A program made the position numbers and the translations under genes. Shown here in pieces: positions 20,345 through 32,063 of a stretch of 64,000 nt of DNA. How positions within the stretch are numbered: position 1 is the stretch's first letter; the number at the start of each line of letters is the position of its first letter. Origin of the DNA: Chaetoderma sp. LZ-2023a (lineage: Eukaryota > Mollusca > Caudofoveata > Chaetodermatida > Chaetodermatidae); contig CM067370.1 of assembly GCA_034401795.1 (NCBI GenBank), positions 68,776,312-68,840,311 of the forward strand. The letters run 5' to 3'. The notes under the pieces were generated by a model. That model had not been told where the DNA came from and did no database searches. It was given only the letters and a program-made list of their open reading frames with translations.

Positions 20345-21204
20345 TTATGACGTTACAGCAATATTTTGAAGATAATCAAGACGGGTTTTCCGTGGATAAC
20401 TCAGCCATCTCTCAACCGATTTTGAAATGGTTTACAGGTTGAAAAAGCCCGTCGAATTCTGGTCTTGATTAATGCCAGATTTAACGGGAATAGGTAATCA
20501 AAAAGGATTACAGGGTACCATCTCGGTACACTAAAAGCGTCATCCTATCTTGGTCATAAATCACGTGCTCCATTAAAAATGGCATCTAAGCGCACGCATG
20601 CGCACTATGTGCTTTAACGAGCTCTCATAGGCCCATATACCCTTATGGCTCTACCCAGGGGGGCATGTTCAGGGAACGAATCCAGTACGGGCGGCGCGTA
20701 CCCAGCTTAGCTGGTACGGCCGGTACCCGACCGGTCGATCCGAACTACAGAAGACTTTAGAAGATGGGCATCAGTGCATCAGAGGGCATGAGGGATTTAT
20801 AGGCAACTGTCTAAACCGTCATCTTCTAGAGGTCTCCCTATTTGAATTTGTCTACAATGAAGGGCTACTGCATGACAATGAACTGCCACATAAGTATTAT
20901 ATTTCTGAAACGTGTAGATAACCCCCTGGCACCTGTCATGCTTTGACAGTAAAAATTTATTTCGATTCTCAGAAGATGCAAAATCTCCATAATGCACTTA
21001 TACAACCTGCAATAGAAGCCCATTAATCTGATATATACAACGTAAAGCCGCGTCACAGATGTATATCTACCAAATGTAGCCTTATTTATATATTATGATT
21101 ATCTGTTGAGGGTTGATTCACACAAGAAGACATGACCTATGCACATTTGACCTGTATATAGGCCATCGATTAATCAAAAAGGGAACACTAAACGCAGGTG
21201 GAGT
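20345..21204. other. No gene seen
   Basis: Includes GGTACGGCCGGTACCCGACCGG near 20713 with a weak resemblance to the end of repeat F copy 2. Otherwise unassigned. Confidence 0.3.
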
Positions 21205-21420
21205 GGGGTCACTTTTTAATGGTCACTCTTGCCAGAAACATCCATCTGCATTGATTGTGAAATCCATTTGCAAGCTTAGAGAAAGATTTTGTCAATTATT
21301 GTTTAGCACTGAGCCTGTCATTTCGGTGGTAAAGTTTAAAGAATATTCCCTTGTTCTGAAAATGGACATTTCTATGAAGACATAGAAATTTTCTTGACAA
21401 AATTTGACCATTACCCTTAT
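21205..21420. mobile_element. TTAA-MITE-like copy, strongly diverged
   Basis: TGAAATCCATTTGCAAGCTTAG, AGCCTGTCATTTCGGTGGTAAA and TGAAAATGGACATTTC match the MITE palindrome at low similarity. Confidence 0.5.
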
Positions 21421-21473
21421 CTGATGTCAATGTTCTACATTTTACTGTGTCAATAGCAAAGAAACTGATGTAC

Positions 21474-21540
21474 ATTTTTCAACAAATTTGGTGGATGATG
21501 TTTAAGACAGCAACATCTTCCACCGAATTTGTTGAAAAAT
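21474..21540. repeat. 67-bp hairpin
   Basis: ATTTTTCAACAAATTTGGTGG pairs with CCACCGAATTTGTTGAAAAAT around a GATGATGTTTAAGACAGCAACATC loop. A TTAAGGGTTAAAGGG-like end lies at about 21594-21613, so this may be the core of another foldback element. Confidence 0.8.
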
Positions 21541-22204
21541 AAACACCAGTTCATCATTTAATTTAATTTAAAAATTTAAAATTTTGACAGAGTGGTAAGG
21601 GTTAAAGGGTCAATGCGTCTCATTTGCTACTGTCAATACTTTTGTGGGCCAAATGGTGTTGGTTAATTAACATGCTTAAGTCAGATGATTGCATGGGCCT
21701 CCTATGACCCAGTCTTGCATGACAGGGTTAGTCAATCATCAATTATTGTCAATACTAAGTTTTCAACACTTCAGAACTTGTATAAAAGAATTTGACTGCT
21801 TGAATATTTTGGGCGCCCATCTGAAATTTTTATGAAACATGTGAATTCGTTTAAAATGCTACTCCTCATTAACTGCCGAGGCGAAAATCTATTCAGAATT
21901 TTGTTCGGTCAATGTTTTGGCAACTCTAAGATTTTCTGAAAACTTTCCGGAACCATTTAAAAACGGTACTCCTTAATCAATGGTCTGCTTTCAACAAAAC
22001 CTGGATAGAGTGATCCTATAAGGCTTCAATATATCAAACGAGAATCTTGATTATCGTTGGTCTATTTTTTTGGTGGCGGGCTTGGATTCTCCAAAAATTA
22101 TCCATCTTGTCTTTTCATTTCCACAACAATCATGGCAATATGAGTTTATTGAAAGTTGTTAAGCTGTACAATCTACACTCAAGTTACATGCATTTTCATA
22201 CTTA
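21541..22204. other. No gene seen
   Basis: AT-rich, no motif. Confidence 0.35.
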
Positions 22205-22208
22205 TTAA

Positions 22209-22439
22209 CCCTTTAACCCTCGAATTTGTTCAAGAAAATTTTAATTTTCTCATTAAAAATGTTGATTTGCATACCAAGAGAAGACTATTTTTGAAATTTA
22301 CCACTGGAATGACTGGCTTGGTTATCGAGCCAGTCATTCCAGTGGTAAATTTTCAAAACTAGTCTTCTCTTAGTCTGCAAATCGACATTTCTCAAGACCA
22401 CTACTGAAGCCGTAGTTGGCTGATATGAGTGTTAAAGTG
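22209..22439. mobile_element. TTAA-MITE, intact copy
   Basis: TTAA at 22205-22208 and 22440-22443. Starts CCCTTTAACCCTCG as in the 18004 copy. The central palindrome TGGAATGACTGGCTTGG is well kept. Length is 231 bp. Confidence 0.88.
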
Positions 22440-22443
22440 TTAA

Positions 22444-23723
22444 TAGCCATCAGTTTTTAAACATCTAAGTCTCAGAATCTGAGAATCTATTTCCAAGTAG
22501 AAGACTACGTTAGATATTTTGATTTTCAGTACCTACAGGGACAGTACATTGCCTACAGGGGATTTGCACGGTGGATCTGGCGCATACTTTGTCACAAAGT
22601 GAGAACAGTTTTACCTGCATGTGCCATGCACAGATATTAATTTAACACTAGCATGTTACCACTGTTAGCCCAAGGCTACTACAAATTGACACGTATTAAG
22701 TAGAATTTGTGATTGACCACGCCTCGGTGGGCTAATAATAATTTAAAGGTCTTGTGAGGACTTGCGGTCGATAATGAGTTTTAATTAATTGTATGGTCTA
22801 GTACACTATTTAAACACAATAGCGTCACTTTGGAGTGAGAAAAATATGTTAGGCAGCCCAAATAACGAGATTAAATGACGCCTCAATCTGAATCACATCA
22901 CCACTCGCTGTGACGTCACACCGGGAACGGCGCTGTGAGATGGGTCAATATTTATCTGTCTGTAGTACAAAGATAACATATTTTAAAGCGTGCGTTTAAC
23001 AGGATAGACTTCACCTACCATAACATAAATTATGTCAGGTTGAAGCTAAGTCTTCAAGAAATAAAAAATCATGATTTATAAAAATCTATTATGATATTTA
23101 CTAATCTTTAATGGTTTCATGGATAGCTATATTCGCATAATAATAGGCCTATAACTACGGTAAACCATGGGCAGTGCTGAAAAGCGGCAATATTTCAATG
23201 CATGTGACAAATACTCTGTAGTCTAGTAGGCCTAATTGTGGATCCATTACCATTCTTGAAAGGACTGGGTGTACTATGCACTGTCTGGGATGGATGGATG
23301 TGAGCGTGATGATCGAGGTTGGTGGGAGAGGTTGACGATGGCTATAATTGTACTATTATTCATATCTAAATGTATAGGCTACAGAGTGCATGCAGTTACA
23401 ACCTTTTCTGAAGATTACGAATCTACAATAAGTGTGTCAGTGTGTCCTATGTGAAATTTCCCGTGATTACTGATTAGAATGTAATTGTTTACCTATAATC
23501 TTTTGGCAATGTGTTTGTATAATAATAATGTAGAGGCATGTACGGGTCAACACGTACGATGGTGTGGGGGGGGGGGGGCGTCAACCTTATGAACTATATC
23601 GTTTTCAAACCAACTTCTTCCATGTATGGAAGTAGCATACACTCATATTTCAATGTTATGAAAAAGCAAAACTTTTAGGTGAACTGACAGATGTTCAGAG
23701 GTCGCTAGCGTATCATCTTTACT
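22444..23723. other. No gene identified; CRE at 22911 and G-run at 23566
   Basis: TGACGTCA is at 22911-22918 in a small GC-richer patch. A 12-base G run is at about 23566-23577. A 61-codon frame at 23269 has a hydrophobic stretch but no convincing signal peptide. Confidence 0.3.
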
Positions 23724-23725
23724 TA

Positions 23726-23960
23726 CAGTGCAGCTCATAAATAAGTTTAAATGCTTCCAAAGCAAAAACACATATATGTTAGTTAGAACCATATGAACAT
23801 GATACAAGAAACGTTATGTAGAATATTTTGAACACAATTTGGGTTGACATCCAACCCAATTATGTTCAAAACATTCAACAGTATATGTTATTTAAGTTGT
23901 ACTATAAGCCTCACTACGCACCTCGACCGCTGCCTAAATTGTAAAAAAACCGTGTACTGT
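23726..23960. mobile_element. Mariner-type MITE (MITE-M), copy 1
   Basis: Starts TA-CAGTGCAGCTCATAAATAAG. The central hairpin has arms TTTTGAACACAATTTGGGTTG and CAACCCAATTATGTTCAAAA at 23822-23875. The end is near GTGTACTGT. Other copies have clean TA-CAGTACRGCTCA termini. Confidence 0.7.
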
Positions 23961-24745
23961 CAATAATATGTCAATGTAGACTATACGCAAATAGATTATA
24001 GTTTTGATTAGATTTATATATACCCGACATTTTAGTTAACTTTAAACACATAGCTGGAGTAACAGCTATAGTGCAATCATAAATTTATTCATAAGCCTAC
24101 GCAATGGTAAATTGCGATCGTACGTGCACAGTTGTGTACATGCATGCCTATCATATATGCACAATCTCTGCAGTCAATCCAGAAAGATAACATATATATG
24201 CATTTGTAGACTTGTATTCCAAGAAGTGTATGGGTGGTTTTGATTAAATATAGCCTAATTCACGTACACGAACTCCGATGTTACTGTCACCTCTAACAGG
24301 CATATACGTTAGAATTGTGATGTCAGGCACCGTGACCATGAGGTCTGTCCTTTAAATTTTAATCAACAAAAATATCAACTTCGATATTATTGAACCTTTG
24401 CGCATCTCGAACAAAGTAGTGTCCCTGTGTGAACAATGAATTGTCAAAGAATAGGTGCATAGGTACGTAATACGCGCAGTAGTAGAGAGCCCAGCTTTGC
24501 TCCCGAGATAATAATCTGGACTAATAGGAATTGGGGTCATCCCGGTGTGACGTCACAACTCTAGCGCGATAGCTAAAAACGTTTGGTTGTCAAGGTGGTT
24601 ACTATATGCTTATCTCAGCTTTGACTGGGCCGATTACAAAAATTTAAAAAGCATTTTGTTTTTCTAGTAAAGGAGAATCTGTATTATGATTGTCAAGTTA
24701 ATCAGAGCGATCGGGTAACTAGTCCTCATAACATCTTTAATATCT
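23961..24745. other. No gene seen
   Basis: AT-rich. A CRE octamer lies at 24548-24555. No coding motif. Confidence 0.35.
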
Positions 24746-25690
24746 AAACCCTTTAGTGGTCAACGCAGTCAACGGTGTCATCTGCAGTGATCTTGAGCAA
24801 TGTCTTTGTGCAGACCAGGAGATTATTTTTGAAAATTTACAACTGAAATGACTGGCTAGACTGAACCAATCATTACAGTGATAAATTTTCAAAAATGCTC
24901 GTCTGAATCTGGGCCCTAAATTGACAAACAATGTATTATGAAATTAAAAAAAAAATTTAACTCATTTTATGCATCCCAATATATGTATTAATTAGTGTAT
25001 TGTGCTCATTGCCTCGTGATGAATAAATATACAAGATGCTGGTCAACCAACCTTTCCATCATTACCGCTTCTGCAGTGGTCCTGATAAATGTCCATTTAC
25101 AAATCAACAGAAGACTAATTTTGAAAATTTCCCACTAGAATGACTGGTTGGGTTACAAAACCAGTCACTCCACTGGTAAATTAAAAAAAATCTCTTGGAG
25201 TCTTGGTCAGCAAATGAACGAACCGGTACACTGTTTAAAGCTCAGTTTGCTCACCCCAATATATAATATTAAGCCTACTGTCACGTCTGTAGTTGTCTTT
25301 ATAATGTCCATTTGCAGACCAACTAAAGACTATTTTTGAAAATTTATCACTGGAATGGCTGGTGAGATTACCAAACCATCCATTCCAGTGGTCCATTTAA
25401 AAAAATTAATAATCTTGGTCAGCAATGTACACTGTATAACTCAGTTCGCTCTGACACCACAATATGTATTGCTCTCAACAGCGTGAATAAATATACTAAA
25501 AGAGGTTGCAATATTTCCATTAGTGTTTCTGTAGTCCTCGTGATAAATGTCCATTTGCAAACCAAGAAGACTATTTTTGAAAATTTACCACTGAAATGAC
25601 TAGTTAGATTACCGAACCAGTCATTTCATTGGTAAATTTTCAAAAATAGTCTTATTGATTTGTAAATATACATATTAAATTTTTCATGGT
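24746..25690. repeat. Tandem array of TTAA-MITE cores, about four units
   Basis: MITE cores start near 24775, 25070, 25305 and 25545, each with ATGTCCATTTGCAGACCAA-like arms and a GAATGACTGG-type centre. Spacers also repeat (CTCAGTTYGCTC, CCCAATATATGTATT, GAATAAATATAC). Because spacers recur too, this is tandem amplification of MITE plus flank, not independent insertions. Confidence 0.8.
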
Positions 25691-26459
25691 GCGTTAAACA
25701 TTGTCAAATCTGCTAATCTGTGCTATCTAGTGCAGCTTTACTTTATTATAGGCTTAATATCATGGGTTTATATTTTATCTTTGATTATACATTGCATCTT
25801 GTCGTTATCCATATCTTGTACAATTTGTCAGTCTAAAATATGAAGAAACATGAAATGAATAAACATATGACAAATAATTACATGAATAAATGCTGCATAT
25901 TCCCTTAATATAAGCTTCCGGTGCCTTGATTCCTTTCAATTTGAAACTGATTATAACCCAGGAAATAGAAAGTAAGAACTGCGTTCTATGTGCATATTTG
26001 ACGTCATTGTTACATTGTTTCTTGATTCATCATGTTTCCGACATCATTATTTCACATCACTCTGGATTTATAATGTCAATTTATGATGAAATTGTCATTG
26101 AAATATACCACATCAACTTTTCTTAGCCACCTATGTTATCCAAAAGGTAGATCAGACGGACCTAGTAATTATATGGATGCTAGCTTTTGCCCAGAGGTAC
26201 TCACTCACTAAGCATGAAGTCAATAGCTCTAAGTATCACAAAATGTGCCACAACAATAATATCTCCGCATTGGGCTCAATACTTGAGAAAATAAAAGAAG
26301 TCGGAGGTACAATGACTCCATTTTGCTTAAATCAATGATTCTTCATAATAGGATAAAACTTCTTTATCAGCGCACACACATGACTCATTGGAATTGACCT
26401 CATTTCACATTAGCCTGTGGTGGAATCGATCGAACCCAGAATTCCCAGAATACCATTAT
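25691..26459. other. No gene seen
   Basis: Two short open frames, no motif. Confidence 0.35.
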
Positions 26460-26469
26460 CAAGGTAACC

Positions 26470-26560
26470 TGATGAAGATTTAGAAACTAATTTGACAGAG
26501 TGCTGTTGCTACTATAGTCAAATTAGTTTCAAAATGTTCAATCGAATCGTCAGAATGATT
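26470..26560. repeat. MITE hairpin core, isolated copy
   Basis: TTTAGAAACTAATTTGACAG, a GTGCTGTTGCTACTATAGT loop, then CAAATTAGTTTCAAAATGTTCA. Flanks partly resemble MITE-A (ATTATTAAGTAG, AGACACAATTTGTAC). Confidence 0.65.
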
Positions 26561-26699
26561 ATTAAGTAGTACATCCATAAAAGACACAATTTGTACAGTT
26601 GACAGACTATTTCAGCTTCATGGCGGAGAATTTCTCTCAATTATGGATGTGACATCAGCCTACATGTGATGTCTGATGTAATTGATTATGACGCCATAT

Positions 26700-26945
26700 A
26701 CTTGAGCGACAGATCAGTCATCCGCAATGATGGTGATAATGGTGGCACTAACAATGGTGATGGTGACAATCATGGTGATCATGATGACAGTGATAATTTT
26801 ATGGTGACCATGATTGCAGTAACATTGATAATGCTGGCACTAGCAAAGATGGCAGGCAATGATAGCAATAATGATGGTGATTACGATGGTTACAAATTTA
26901 TGCTGACCATGATGACAGCAACAATGACGATGCAAGCCCTAAAAT
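26700..26945. repeat. Degenerate GAT-rich tandem repeat, two units of about 110 bp
   Basis: GATAATGGTGGCACTA...TTTTATGGTGACCATGAT is followed by GATAATGCTGGCACTA...TTTATGCTGACCATGATGAC. A 105-codon frame through it (Asp/Asn/Gly-rich) is a repeat product. Confidence 0.7.
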
Positions 26946-27084
26946 TAGACAAATTTATGTTACCTAATTTTCAGCCCAGATAATCTATTCCTCTGGCCCA
27001 CGCCCATCTTGGCCCGGACTGGAGTAGATTATCACTTCAACAACATCGATACATGTATCGCAATCTTAGGTCAATCATGCAGGC

Positions 27085-27190
27085 AACCTGGTGAATATTT
27101 TGAAAATAGTTTGACTGGAAGTCATTGCTGTGTAAAGCAGCGATGATTTCCAGTCAAATTATTTTCTACTTTTTCAACAGAATATAATTT
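27085..27190. repeat. MITE hairpin core, isolated copy
   Basis: GTGAATATTTTGAAAATAGTTT with GACTGGAAGTCATTGCTG pairs with CAGCGATGATTTCCAGTC and AAATTATTTTCTACTTTTTC. Confidence 0.7.
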
Positions 27191-28616
27191 TAGATATTAT
27201 GCATCAGAAAAATTCTCATATCTGGTATGTAGGCGTACGTGTTAATGTAGATTGTAGTTTTATTATCAGCGACACAGCATGGTAACACATATAAAGAAAC
27301 AAGATGACACAATCCACCGAGGCAATAACAAGCCAATGTCTTATGCCTCGTCGATGATGATAATGATAATTTATTTTAGATGGCACGGGTTCTTTGTCCG
27401 TTTTAGCCACGAAAGTTGTCGCGATAGCATCTTGTCTTGAACGTGCGTATGGCTCCAGTATATCTATATTTCAGTAATTGAGTAAGACAAACGTGTAGCG
27501 ACTTCTCAGGACATGTATCTGTATCTGTATTTGTATGTGGAAATCCAGCCTCGATGGGCTCACCCTATTCCGTAGGGTACGAACGGTTCTTCAAAATGTC
27601 TGTATAACACAGTCTTAAATACACGAATACACGAAATATGCTCTGATTGAGTAGGATTCAATTAATTAACGTCAAATTGATTGCAGGGTTTTTCATTCAC
27701 ACATTAATAATAAATAAATTTGAGAGAATTTGCTGGGAACAGCTTAATGTTCAATCTGGATATTATCAGAGTTGTGTTTTCGGGATCAGCTAATAACGTG
27801 TTGATGATGACTAGGCCATTTTCTAGGTACATGGTGGTGAGAATACTCTTCAAATATGGTTTTCTTGACTCCTCCAATGCTGTACATATTGTAATGAAGT
27901 GATTCCTGTCCTCATGTGCTGAATGTCAAACTAAACACTTGTCAGAGACAACATATTGATTGAACCGGGCAAGATTTGCTTGCAAGATATATGAGCCAGT
28001 CAGAATCTTTGGCTTTATTACTGCTCGTCTAACATCCCTGTTGTGTTGTCAATTATTCGGTCTAATTTTCGAGTTTTCTCTTTGTGAACAACAGAAATTA
28101 CCTCTCCTAATACGCTGTAATCCACACTTTACGTACCGATTCGTCCGTTAGAAAACAAAATAAGCAAATGCCTGAACCTTTCGATCTGTTAAGCATCCAT
28201 ATGCGGCAGAGTATGCCACTAACAGTTCGTATTTCAACAAAACTGATTAAGGAAATATTCATTTAAAAATTCAGAAATAACGCCGACCATTTCACGTACG
28301 AAATCTGCCTCTACTATAACGTCATTGCCGGAAATTACCGAGATTTAACGACGAAATATGCATATTTAAAAGGGTACGGCGTATCACAAAATAACCAAGA
28401 AATATTTAATATTACGAACATTTTTATCAATGATGATGTATTTTTTCTTTATAAATAGTTTAAATAAATATAAGGAGCCAATAAAACAAGGGATAGCAGC
28501 TTGTTGGCAGAAATTCTTTAAAGTACGTTCAATCTTGAGAACCAATTTCAAAGCAGACATGCAGATAATGTGTACACAATGGACCAAATGGTGAGTCCAT
28601 CTCTGTGTTACAGCAG
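27191..28616. other. No gene identified
   Basis: Several 60-98-codon frames, none with a recognisable motif. The unit next to 28617 is the pre-insertion target of the large transposon. Confidence 0.35.
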
Positions 28617-28619
28617 AAC

Positions 28620-29130
28620 TAGTGGAGTGGCTCAAGTCCAAATTTAAGTGATATCGTGACCTGCTGGAACAAAGCACCAAATTTGGCTCAGATGTAGTTT
28701 AGCTTAATACAGAACGTTTTAGAGGGGGCTGCCAAATTGTAACGGTCAAGGTCACGCTGAGGTCAAGGTCAAAGGTCAAATTATGGGGTTTTCATATTTT
28801 CCCAGGGGATGACTGTGATATTATGTAACAAAGCACCAATCATGGCACAGAAGTACTTTAGGTCAAACATAAAATTATGTGGAATTTTTAAATCTTTTAC
28901 CAGGGAGTGGCTGTGAGATGACGTAATAAAGCATCATTTTGGCATAGTATAGTATTTTAGAAAAATATTAAAAAAATTAGAGGTAGTTGCCAAATATTGA
29001 AAGTCAAGGTTACAATACAGTCAAGGTCAAAGGTCAAACTGTGTGGAGGTTACAGATTTTTTCATGGAATGGTTGCAATATGCTGTAACATACCATTAAA
29101 ACTCGGTACAGATGTACATTGAGACAATAT
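28620..29130 (+). repeat. Left terminal and subterminal repeats of the lineage 3 transposon
   Basis: After the 13-base terminus come about three degenerate units, each with (A)CAAAGCACC, GGYACAGATGT and a run of AGGTCA half-sites followed by a TT-rich segment. They are inverted relative to units at the right end. Confidence 0.85.
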
Positions 29131-29604
29131 AAAATTTTAAAATGTGTTTATTGATATGCATAGCTGTCTATAGTTTGAAAGGACAAGTGTCTGAAAATAA
29201 ACCACAGTGTAGCGCACAGCATAACACAATTAAATTCATAACGGCTGTGAAATTCTAATTGAATGAAAACTTTTAAACAAGCAATTAAAATAAATAGCAA
29301 AACATTAATGCAGTCATTCCACATAAGAGCGATCTACAGACACTTTTAAGATTGCCATGGAATCAGATTAAAACACAAAATTGACGTAATTTAATTGAAA
29401 TATCAATTGCGAGATGTATAAGGATACAATAGTATTGGTATTCATTTGATTTTTTATAATAATGCACGGCCCGGAGGTAATTTTATAAACTGTTATTCAA
29501 TTTAAAATGAAAACGCGTTATCCCTTAGATTACAATTCTCTCATTGTCATCTGCTATCCTGTCTTATACAGTGGTATAAATTGATGGGATTTTTCGCCTG
29601 ATAG

Positions 29605-30004
29605 GTGCTGGTGACTAAATTCAATACAACAGACCTTCCCGACAGAATGGACTGGACAAATTGCATAATATGTGGAACGGACGATGACATATTAAAATGT
29701 CCCGCATCCAGACAAGATGGTAAAGGTCTACAATCATATGAGGACTTTATGAAAAACGTAGAAGGTCTCAGAAAGTTACATTTAATGCCTCTTGATGTAA
29801 GTTTTCCTGAAAGCGTTAATGCAAATGACCTCCATGCCAACAAGGCAAAGTGGCACCTTAATTGTCAGCTTAAATTTGCTAGTTCAAAACTACAGCGAGC
29901 TCAAGAAAAACATGAACAAAAGAGAACTATTGAACAGTGTGGGGATGATATCGTACAAAGAAAATCAAAACGCACCCCCCCCCCCCCCGCCCCCCTCTGT
30001 CTAA
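29605..30004 (+). pseudogene. Lineage 3 transposon gene, N-terminal zinc-like region
   Basis: The segment from about 29650 reads DWTNCIICGTDDDILKCPA (C..C...C), then KAKWHLNCQLKFASSKLQRA (H..C). Relatives have the same C-C-C-H-C pattern, so a zinc-binding DNA or protein contact module is likely. The reading frame changes at a run of ten C residues at 29979-29988, where the protein should continue into a second CIFC...H...H..C motif. The first ATG in this frame is at 29605, but the true start may lie upstream. Confidence 0.75.
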
Positions 30005-30779
30005 ACACTCAGATAGGTGTATCTTCTGTAAGCAAACAGAAGGGGTACTTCATATGTGTAGTACATTAGAACTGGACACCTCGCTTAGAGACACAGATGC
30101 AGGTGGTGATTTGGTTGCCATTGATGCAAAATATCACAAGCATTGTATGAATATGTTTAGAAATCGCTACATAAGTATACAAAGAGTCCAATCAGTCCCA
30201 TTAACGCTTACTGAGCAGAAAATGACCGAGTCGAGGGTATTTGCTGAACTTGTATCATTCATTGAAACCAGTTTGGAAGACGGTGTTTTTATATTCAGAT
30301 TAGCAGACTTGCATAAACTGTATGAAAATCGGCTTACATCATTAGGGCTTCAGAAATCAATAAACAAACCCAGGATAAAGAACAGGCTTATGTTGCACTA
30401 TCCCAATGACTGCCAGTAACAAACAGATGGCAAGAACACACTTCTAGTCTTTAACGAAGGTCTCCAAGTGCTGCTGAAAGAAACACTTGAAATGCGTAAT
30501 TTCGATAAAGATGCCCTGTCAATCGCACATGTAGCTAAAATCATATGGAAGGAAATGTTTGAGACAGAATTTCCCAAATTCTCAGGTAGTTTTACTCCAG
30601 ATTGTCAAGACAGTTCAGTGCGGAATTCCCTCAAAGTCCTGGTTTCGATGCTGCTGTATGGGTCAAATATCACAGAGCAGAATGCTGGCAACTCGCATGC
30701 ATGCCTGACTATAAGCCAACTAATCAGGTTCAACTCTAAGCAAAAGGCTAAGGGAGTAGAAAGGCCACGTCATAGCTAG
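30005..30779 (+). pseudogene. Lineage 3 transposon gene, second zinc-like motif and helical region
   Basis: After the C-run the frame gives FCKQTEGVLHMCSTLELD and LVAIDAKYHKHCMNMFRNRY, a second Cys/His motif. An in-frame TAA at 30417 and a TAG at 30777 interrupt an otherwise continuous frame that includes ESRVFAELVSFIETSLEDG and SIAHVAKIIWKEMF. These stops are single-base changes. The helical region probably mediates multimer or DNA contacts (inference). Confidence 0.72.
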
Positions 30780-32063
30780 GATAAAGAGCCCCCATTGCCA
30801 TTATATATAGGTATGAATGTGCACACGCAAACCCGAAATAAAACAATTGTGAATCAACTTCATAAACTTGGTATCAGTGTGAGTTATGAGCGTGTATTAG
30901 AACTGGAGGACTGGCTCACAAATGCAGTTTGTCAACGGTTTAATGAGGAAGACTTAGTATGTCCTTCACAAATCCACGAGGGTGTGTATATAGCAGAAGC
31001 CCCTGATAATTTAGACCACAATCCAACATCACAAACAGCTGAAGGGTCTTTTCATGGAACTAGTATTAGCTTGTTCCAGCTCCCTACACAGTCTAATCCT
31101 GGAATATCTAGACCACCCATCACAGTTCCACCTCCAGTGTGCACCAAAAAACCTTCCCTCCCGGACAGCTACCGCATAGTTCAAGCTGTAGCATGCAGCA
31201 CCAATCTTTTAACTGTTCCAGAGGCACATGTTGTAGATGACACCCCTGACATGTTAAATACAACAGTTGAACAAGAGAACCACTGGTTAGGACAGAGAAT
31301 GCCACTGCTAGATAAAGACAAACTTGAGAAAGATGATTTCATCGCATGGGCTGCTCTTCATGCTGATCATCAGCCAGATAACCCAGATCTGCCTGGGGTA
31401 AGTGTTCTGTTGCCTCTGTTCTATGAGAAAGCAGCTATGATGGCCATGGTTAAACATGGGATGGAAATGGTTAAACTTGTCATCCAAAAACGAAACCCTG
31501 GGCAAATACCAGTACTGGTTGGTGATAAACCAAGTTACGCTCAGGCAAAGTATGCACAGTGGAATTGGCCACAAACCGTAGGTGAATCTAGATATATAGT
31601 CGTAATGGGTGGTCTACACACAGAGATGGCATTGTGGAGGGTAGTAGCAGACCTCTTGGAGGGATCAGGGTGGTGTGTAGCACTGAGTGAAGCTGGTGTT
31701 GCCACTGCCGGAACTGCAGACTCCTTCCTCAAGGTGGCGCACCTCACTAGGATACGGCATGCGCATCTAGTAACTGTCATGGCTCTTGCAAAATTACAAC
31801 ATGATGCTTTCAACACAATGTGCAATCCAGGCGATGTGCCTTTTGAGGATTGGAAAGTTGAAATGATACGTAACAGCCCAACCTTTGAGTTCTGGAATAA
31901 AGCCTTGCATCTTGAACTGTTGGTGCTAGTTTGTGTTCGATCGCACAGAGAAAGAAACTTTGCCCTATATATACAAGTGCTTGAAGCACTAGCACCATGG
32001 TTTTTTGTGCTTGACCACACAAATTATGCCAGATGGCTACCAGTTCACATCAAAGATATGTAG
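30780..32063 (+). pseudogene. Lineage 3 transposon gene, central conserved core
   Basis: A 422-codon uninterrupted frame from 30795, with motifs in order: PLYIGMNVHTQTR; DNLDHNPTS (31005) and FHGTSISLFQ; WAALHADHQP; LLPLFYEKAAM; GDKPSYAQAKYAQW; VVMGGLHTEMALW; ATAGTADSFLKVAHLTR; FEFWNKAL; HRERNFALY; LDHTNYARWLPVH at about 32010. The recurring Asp residues (DNLDHN, GDKPSY, LDHTNY) are candidates for a catalytic set. That is inference. A TAG ends the open stretch at 32061, but homologous codons continue after it. It is the best preserved part of the family in the window. Confidence 0.85.

Noticed and set aside
23269..23454. 61-codon frame with a hydrophobic segment as a secreted peptide
   Set aside because: A lysine and a cysteine break the hydrophobic core, no TATA or donor is in place, and the start is not well supported.
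24746..25690. Regularly spaced palindromes as a CRISPR-like array
   Set aside because: Units are 230-290 bp with MITE arms and conserved spacers in a eukaryotic context.
26462..26482. CTGATGA...GAAAC resembling a hammerhead ribozyme core
   Set aside because: It is a variant of the MITE hairpin arm (CTGTTGA in other copies), lacks a stem II between the two motifs, and has no partner strands.
31541..32020. 159-codon minus-strand frame
   Set aside because: Antisense of the conserved transposon core; no motif of its own.
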